A stretch of 64,000 bases of DNA from the NCBI RefSeq assembly GCF_003205295.1, contig NZ_QJRP01000011.1, forward strand, positions 92,667 through 156,666. Reading direction: 5' to 3'. The DNA is from Pseudomonas mosselii. Its GTDB lineage: Bacteria; Pseudomonadota; Gammaproteobacteria; Pseudomonadales; Pseudomonadaceae. Under the pieces are notes generated by a model, which made no database searches, was not told the origin of the DNA, and saw nothing but the letters and a program-made list of their open reading frames with translations. A program made the position numbers and the translations under genes. Within the stretch, counting starts at the first letter, position 1. The number at the start of each line of letters is the position of its first letter. Positions 59,315-64,000 of the stretch are shown piece by piece.

Positions 59315-62300
59315 ATGCACCTGCTGCGGACCCAGCCCGGCGGCTTCGTGCCGGACGACAGCATCGCCGACCTCGGCCAGACCCCCGCCGACCTGGTGAT
59401 CCTCTGCAGCGGTGACTCACACCTGGCGCTGCTCGCCGAAACCGCCGAGCAGCTGCCGGCGGATTTCCCCAGCGTGCGCCTGGCCAATCCGATGCAAGTG
59501 CAGAACCATGCCTCGGTCGACCTGTATGTCGACCAGGTGCTGCGCCATGCCAAGGTGATCCTGGTGTCGCTGCATGGCGGCGTCGGCTACTGGCGCTATG
59601 GTGTCGAGCAACTGGTCGAGCTGGCGGGGCGTGGGGTAGAACTGATCCTGGTACCTGGCGACGACCGCCCCGACCCGGAGCTCACCGACCTGGGCACGGT
59701 CCGCGGCGAACAGGCCGAGCGCCTCTGGCACTTCCTGCGCCAGGGTGGCAAGGCCAACGCGGTGAACCTGTTCAACTGCCTGGCCAGCCAGTGGCTGGGG
59801 CGCGATTACCCGTGGGACGAGCCACAGCCCTTGCCGCGCACTTCGGTCTATCACCCGGTCAAGTCCGCTGCGCGGCTGGAGGACTGGTACGCCGAGTGGA
59901 ACCCGGAGCATCCGGTGGCGCCGCTGCTGTTCTACCGTTCGCACCTGCAGGCGGCCAACACGGCGTTCATCGATGTGTTCTGCCAGCGCCTGCAGGCCTG
60001 CGGTCTGAACCCATTGCCGATCGCCGTGGCCAGCCTCAAGGAGCGCGCCTGCCTGGACCAGGTCGAGGCCTGGCTCGACGAGGTGCAGGCCGAAGTGGTG
60101 ATCAATACCACAGGTTTCGCCCTGTCCAGCCCCGAGCAACCCAACCTGCGCCCGTTGCGTCGCGACGTACCGGTGCTGCAGGCGATCTGCGCCCAGGACA
60201 ACCAACCTGGCTGGGAGCAGAGCGAGCAGGGCCTGGGCGCCCGCGACCTGGCGATGCACATCGCCTTGCCGGAACTGGACGGGCGCATCATCACCCGGCC
60301 GGTGAGTTTCAAGGACCTGGCCTGGCGCAGCGAGCGCAGCCAGTCCGATGTGGTCTGCTACCGGGCCCATCCCGAACGCATGGACTTCGTCGCCGAACTG
60401 GCACGGCGCTGGGTGACCCTGGCGCGCCTGGACAACCAGGAAAAGCGCGTGGCCCTGGTGCTGGCCAACTACCCGACCCGCGACGGGCGCATCGGCAATG
60501 GCGTCGGCCTGGACACGCCGGGCGCGGCGCTCAACATCCTCGAGGCCTTGCAGGCGCAGGGCTATCCGGTGGCCGGCCTGCCCGACAGCGGCACCGAGCT
60601 GATTCACCAGTTGCTCGGCGGGGTCACCAACGACCTCGACCACCTCGACCAGCGCCCCTGCGCCCAGAGCCTGGCCCTGGCCGACTATCAGCACGCCTTT
60701 GCCGCATTGCCCGAGGCCAACCGGCGCGCGGTACTGGAGCGCTGGGGGCCGCCCGAGCAGGATCCTATGTTCCGCAGTGGGCGCATGATGGTCGCCGGCC
60801 TGCGCTACGGCCTGACCTTTGTCGGCATACAGCCGGCGCGGGGCTACCAGGTGGACCACAGCGCCGTGTACCACGACCCGGACCTGGTGCCGCCCCACGG
60901 ATACCTGGCGTTCCACTTCTGGCTGCGCAACGGCTATGCCGCCGATGCGGTGATCCATGTGGGCAAGCACGGCAACCTGGAATGGCTGCCGGGCAAGGGC
61001 GTGGGCCTGTCCGCCGAGTGCTGGCCGGATGCGTTGCTCGGCCCGTTGCCCAATATCTACCCGTTCATCGTCAACGACCCGGGCGAGGGCGCCCAGGCCA
61101 AGCGCCGCACCCAGGCGGTGATCATCGACCACCTGATGCCACCGTTGACGCGTGCCGAGACCTACGGCCCGCTGCGTCACCTGGAGCAACTGGCCGACGA
61201 ATACTACGAGGCGCAGTTGCTCGACCCGCGTCGTGCCCGCGAGCTGCAACGGGACATCCTCGAGCTGGTCAAGACTCACCATATCGACCGCGAGCTGCAG
61301 CTCGAAGGCCAGATGGAGGACGCGGCGGTATGGCTGCCGCGGCTGGACACCTACCTGTGTGACCTGAAGGAGTCACAGATCCGAGACGGTCTGCACGTGT
61401 TCGGCCAGTCGCCGCAGGGGCGCTTGCGCAGTGATACGCTGCTGGCGTTGCTGCGGGTGGCGCGGGGCGATGGCAAGGGCGCTAACGCCAGCCTGATCCG
61501 TGAGCTGGCCAAGGCATTGGCGCTGGGCTTCGATCCGCTGGATTGTGATCTGGGGCAGGCGTGGGACGGGCCGCGTCCGAACCTGCTGGCGCAACTCGAT
61601 GCCAGCCTCTGGCGAACCTGCGGCGATACCCGCGAGCGCCTGGAGTTGTTGGCGTTGTCACTGATCGAGCAGGCCCTGCAGGGTGCCGTCGCGCTGCCGG
61701 ACGCAGCGGGGTGGGACGCGGTACACGCGGTGCTGCACACGTTGGTCGAGCAGGTCGCGCCCGCCCTCGATGCCTGCGGCGCCGCCGAGATCGATGGCTT
61801 GCTGGCGGCCCTGGCCGGGCGTTTCGTCCCGGCCGGGCCCAGCGGCGCGCCCAGCCGCGGGCGGCTGGACGTGCTGCCCACCGGGCGCAACTTCTATACC
61901 GTCGATGTACGCAACCTGCCCACCGCCACGGCCTGGCGCCTGGGGTTCGCTTCGGCCAACCTGATTCTCGAGCGTCATCTGCAGGACCATGGCGATCACC
62001 TGCGTCAGCTGGGCCTGTCGGTGTGGGGCACGGCGACCATGCGCACCGGAGGCGATGATATCGCCCAGGCCATGGCGCTGATGGGCGTGCGCCCGGTCTG
62101 GGCCACCGGCAGCCAGCGGGTCGATGATTTCGAGATCCTGCCGCTGAGCCTGCTCGACCGGCCACGGGTGGACGTGACGCTGCGGGTGTCGGGGTTCTTC
62201 CGCGACGCCTTCGGCAACCTGATCCGCCTGTTCGACGCCGCCGTGCAGGCGGTGGCGGCGCTGGACGAGCCGGATGACCTGAACCCCCTGGCCGCGCGGG

Positions 62301-63076
62301 TGCGTGCCGAGCGTGAAGCGCTGCTCGGGGCCGGTGTCGAGCCCGAGCAGGCGGCGCGACAGGCCGGTTGGCGGGTGTTCGGCGCCAAGCCAGGCGCCTA
62401 CGGGGCCGGGGTGCAGAACGCCATCGACGGGCGCCTGTGGCACAGCCGCGACGATCTGGCCGAGGTCTACCTCAACCATGGCGGCTACGCCTATGGCGCC
62501 GCCGACGAGGGCACTCCGGCCCGCGCCGCGTTCGCCCAGCGTCTGGCACAGGTACAGGCGGTGCTGCAGAACCAGGACAACCACGAGCACGACCTGCTCG
62601 ATTCCAACGATTACTACCAGTTCCAGGGCGGCATGCTGGCGGCCGCCGAAACCCTGGCCGGCACCACGCGGGCCAGCTACCACGGCGACCACAGCCAGGC
62701 CGACCGGCCCCGAGTGCGCACCCTCAAGGAAGAACTCAATCGGGTGATCCGCGCCCGCGCGCTCAACCCCAAGTGGATCGACGGCGCCAAGCGCCATGGC
62801 TATAAAGGTGCCTTCGAGCTGGCGGCCACGGTCGACAACCTGTTCGCCTTCGATGCCACCACCCACCTGATCGACGACCATCATTACCAGGGGCTGGCCG
62901 ATGCCTATGTGCTCGATCCGGCCACCCGGGATTTCATGCGCGAGCACAACCCCGAAGCCCTGCGCGACCTCACCGAGCGCCTGCTGGAAGCCCAGCAGCG
63001 CGGGTTGTGGCAGGAGCCGGGCGACTATCGTGAAAGCCTCGAGCAGCAGTTGCTCGCCGGCGAGGAAGACAGCTGA
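59315..63076 (+). CDS. cobN: Aerobic cobaltochelatase large subunit CobN
   Basis: Large subunit (1253 residues) of the ATP-dependent chelatase that inserts cobalt into hydrogenobyrinic acid a,c-diamide. Typical segments are ILVSLHGGVGYWRYGVEQL, VGIQPARGYQVDHSAVYHDPDLVPPHGYLAFHFWL, DAVIHVGKHGNLEWLPGKGVGLS and AYGAGVQNAIDGRLW. The length matches CobN/ChlH-type proteins. It starts three bases after cobW. The neighbouring ATPase gene supplies the energy-coupling subunit; the third (CobT-like) subunit is not in this window. Confidence 0.96.
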   Translation: MHLLRTQPGGFVPDDSIADLGQTPADLVILCSGDSHLALLAETAEQLPADFPSVRLANPMQVQNHASVDLYVDQVLRHAKVILVSLHGGVGYWRYGVEQLVELAGRGVELILVPGDDRPDPELTDLGTVRGEQAERLWHFLRQGGKANAVNLFNCLASQWLGRDYPWDEPQPLPRTSVYHPVKSAARLEDWYAEWNPEHPVAPLLFYRSHLQAANTAFIDVFCQRLQACGLNPLPIAVASLKERACLDQVEAWLDEVQAEVVINTTGFALSSPEQPNLRPLRRDVPVLQAICAQDNQPGWEQSEQGLGARDLAMHIALPELDGRIITRPVSFKDLAWRSERSQSDVVCYRAHPERMDFVAELARRWVTLARLDNQEKRVALVLANYPTRDGRIGNGVGLDTPGAALNILEALQAQGYPVAGLPDSGTELIHQLLGGVTNDLDHLDQRPCAQSLALADYQHAFAALPEANRRAVLERWGPPEQDPMFRSGRMMVAGLRYGLTFVGIQPARGYQVDHSAVYHDPDLVPPHGYLAFHFWLRNGYAADAVIHVGKHGNLEWLPGKGVGLSAECWPDALLGPLPNIYPFIVNDPGEGAQAKRRTQAVIIDHLMPPLTRAETYGPLRHLEQLADEYYEAQLLDPRRARELQRDILELVKTHHIDRELQLEGQMEDAAVWLPRLDTYLCDLKESQIRDGLHVFGQSPQGRLRSDTLLALLRVARGDGKGANASLIRELAKALALGFDPLDCDLGQAWDGPRPNLLAQLDASLWRTCGDTRERLELLALSLIEQALQGAVALPDAAGWDAVHAVLHTLVEQVAPALDACGAAEIDGLLAALAGRFVPAGPSGAPSRGRLDVLPTGRNFYTVDVRNLPTATAWRLGFASANLILERHLQDHGDHLRQLGLSVWGTATMRTGGDDIAQAMALMGVRPVWATGSQRVDDFEILPLSLLDRPRVDVTLRVSGFFRDAFGNLIRLFDAAVQAVAALDEPDDLNPLAARVRAEREALLGAGVEPEQAARQAGWRVFGAKPGAYGAGVQNAIDGRLWHSRDDLAEVYLNHGGYAYGAADEGTPARAAFAQRLAQVQAVLQNQDNHEHDLLDSNDYYQFQGGMLAAAETLAGTTRASYHGDHSQADRPRVRTLKEELNRVIRARALNPKWIDGAKRHGYKGAFELAATVDNLFAFDATTHLIDDHHYQGLADAYVLDPATRDFMREHNPEALRDLTERLLEAQQRGLWQEPGDYRESLEQQLLAGEEDS

Positions 63077-63078
63077 AC

Positions 63079-64000
63079 ATGAGCGAACCCGTACAATTTC
63101 CCCTGGCTGCCGTGGTCGGCGCCGACGACCTCAAGCTGGCCCTGTGCCTGACGGCGATCGATCCGAAGATCGGCGGCGTGCTGATCGAAGGCCCGCGGGG
63201 CATGGCCAAGAGCACCCTGGCCCGGGGCCTGGCCGACCTGCTGGGTGATGGCCCGTTCGTGACCCTGCCGCTGGGGGCCACCGAGGAGCGCCTGGTCGGT
63301 ACCCTCGACCTGGATGCCGCGCTCGGCCAGGGCCAGGTGCGGTTCTCACCGGGCGTGCTGGCCCATGCCGACGGTGGCGTGCTGTACGTCGATGAGGTCA
63401 ACCTGTTGCCCGATCCCCTGGTGGACTTGCTGCTGGATGTGGCCGCCAGCGGCACCAACCGCATCGAGCGCGACGGCATTTCCCATCGGCACGCCGCCCG
63501 TTTCGTGCTGATCGGCACCATGAATCCGGAGGAGGGTGAGCTGCGCCCGCAGTTGCTCGACCGTTTTGGCCTCAACGTGGCCTTGGAAGGTTTGCCGGCG
63601 CCTGAGGCGCGTCAGCAGATCATTCGCCGCCGGTTGGCCTTCGACAGCGACCCGCAGGCGTTCTGCGAACAGTGGGCCGAGCAGCAGGCGGCGTTGCGTG
63701 AGCGTTGCCGGTCGGCCCGTGAGCGTTTGGCGTCGATCGACTTGGACGAGCAGGCCCTGGCCTGGATCACCGAGCGCTGCTTCGCCGCCGGGGTGGATGG
63801 CCTGCGTGCCGACCTGGTCTGGCTGCGCGCGGCGCGGGCCCACGCTGCCTGGCGGGGCACCACGCAGATCGAGGAGGTGGATGTACAGGCGGTCGCCGAG
63901 TTCGCCCTGCGCCATCGACGCCGTACCGAGGCACCACCACCCCAGGCCAGCTCGGCGGGCGGGCAGGCGAGTCCGCAGGAGGCGCCGGGCGGGCAGGGCG
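63079..64000 (+). CDS. Chelatase AAA+ ATPase (ChlI/BchI-like), 3' end cut by window edge
   Basis: AAA+ ATPase of the magnesium/cobalt chelatase group, incomplete (307 codons seen). Walker A is GPRGMAKST (residues about 39-47), Walker B GVLYVDEVNLL and sensor-type GTMNPEEGELRPQLLDRFGLNV. It begins three bases after cobN, so it probably works with CobN in cobalt insertion. In many Pseudomonas this ChlI-like protein replaces CobS. The Pro/Gln/Gly-rich part at the end (QASSAGGQASPQEAPGG) may be the linker to a C-terminal von Willebrand-type domain outside the window. Confidence 0.92.
   Translation, partial: MSEPVQFPLAAVVGADDLKLALCLTAIDPKIGGVLIEGPRGMAKSTLARGLADLLGDGPFVTLPLGATEERLVGTLDLDAALGQGQVRFSPGVLAHADGGVLYVDEVNLLPDPLVDLLLDVAASGTNRIERDGISHRHAARFVLIGTMNPEEGELRPQLLDRFGLNVALEGLPAPEARQQIIRRRLAFDSDPQAFCEQWAEQQAALRERCRSARERLASIDLDEQALAWITERCFAAGVDGLRADLVWLRAARAHAAWRGTTQIEEVDVQAVAEFALRHRRRTEAPPPQASSAGGQASPQEAPGGQG

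Noticed and set aside
59417..61282. Long minus-strand frame (621 codons) opposite cobN
   Set aside because: It lies fully inside the clear CobN gene on the other strand; its composition (Gln/His/Gly/Val rich) is the mirror of high-GC codon use, with no domain motifs.
61658..62947. Minus-strand frame of 429 codons opposite cobN
   Set aside because: Antisense shadow; no promoter or ribosome site context and no family resemblance.

Overview
The window reads as a chromosomal segment of a fluorescent Pseudomonas, most likely of the P. putida group. Supporting signs are the high GC coding bias, REP-type palindromes containing GGGAGCGG/CCGCTCCC arms, FecI/FecR/TonB-receptor cassettes, an OprD porin, a BdlA-like chemoreceptor, a BvgS/RocS1-like hybrid kinase, and aerobic cobalamin genes (cobN, cobW, cobM, cobE). 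I saw no tRNA, rRNA, CRISPR array or intact prophage.

Layout. 1-3450: a cell-surface signalling cassette on the minus strand (ECF sigma, FecR anti-sigma, TonB receptor cut by the window edge). 3616-8981: a LysR regulator divergent from a five-gene pxp operon (PxpA, biotin carrier, biotin carboxylase, PxpB, PxpC). 9273-19266: a tricarboxylate-use region with TcuR-like regulator, TcuA, TcuB, a second LysR regulator, a PrpF-type isomerase, a DctA-type carrier, a CitMHS carrier and an OprD porin. 19309-21773: a DMT exporter translationally coupled to a diguanylate cyclase. 21914-24504: a MerR/epimerase divergent pair, then degraded insertion-sequence DNA. 24505-26835: LysR, RidA and DUF533 genes.

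26836-30700 is an accessory patch with REP elements, small paralogous membrane proteins, two copies of a structured RNA-like leader in front of small genes whose products start M-K-I or M-L-K-I, a frameshifted DUF3077-like gene and an exported alpha/beta hydrolase. 30742-34782 is a second complete ECF/FecR/TonB-receptor cassette. 35204-36073 holds two AT-richer genes of unknown function. 36287-41106 is a PAS-LuxR regulator divergent from an SCP2-type thiolase, an acyl-CoA ligase and an MHS transporter. 41202-49615 holds mixed single genes (LysE, DUF3144, FNT channel, a decayed DyP peroxidase, KfrA-like protein, fatty acid hydroxylase, AraC regulator, MHS transporter, a hypothetical, VOC protein). 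49815-55008 carries a BdlA-like sensor convergent with a hybrid kinase/response regulator pair.

55179-64000 is mostly cobalamin related. Two divergent B12 riboswitches sit back to back: one leads leftward into cbtB-cbtA-cobE-cobM, the other rightward into cobW-cobN and a chelatase ATPase cut by the window end. Cobalt entry, insertion and corrin-ring methylation would thus share feedback control by the end product.

The most interesting unexplained items are the duplicated leader RNA with compensatory and G-U changes (27713-27850 and 28642-28772), the pxp operon as a possible split biotin-dependent carboxylase, and the AT-rich two-gene island at 35204-36073.
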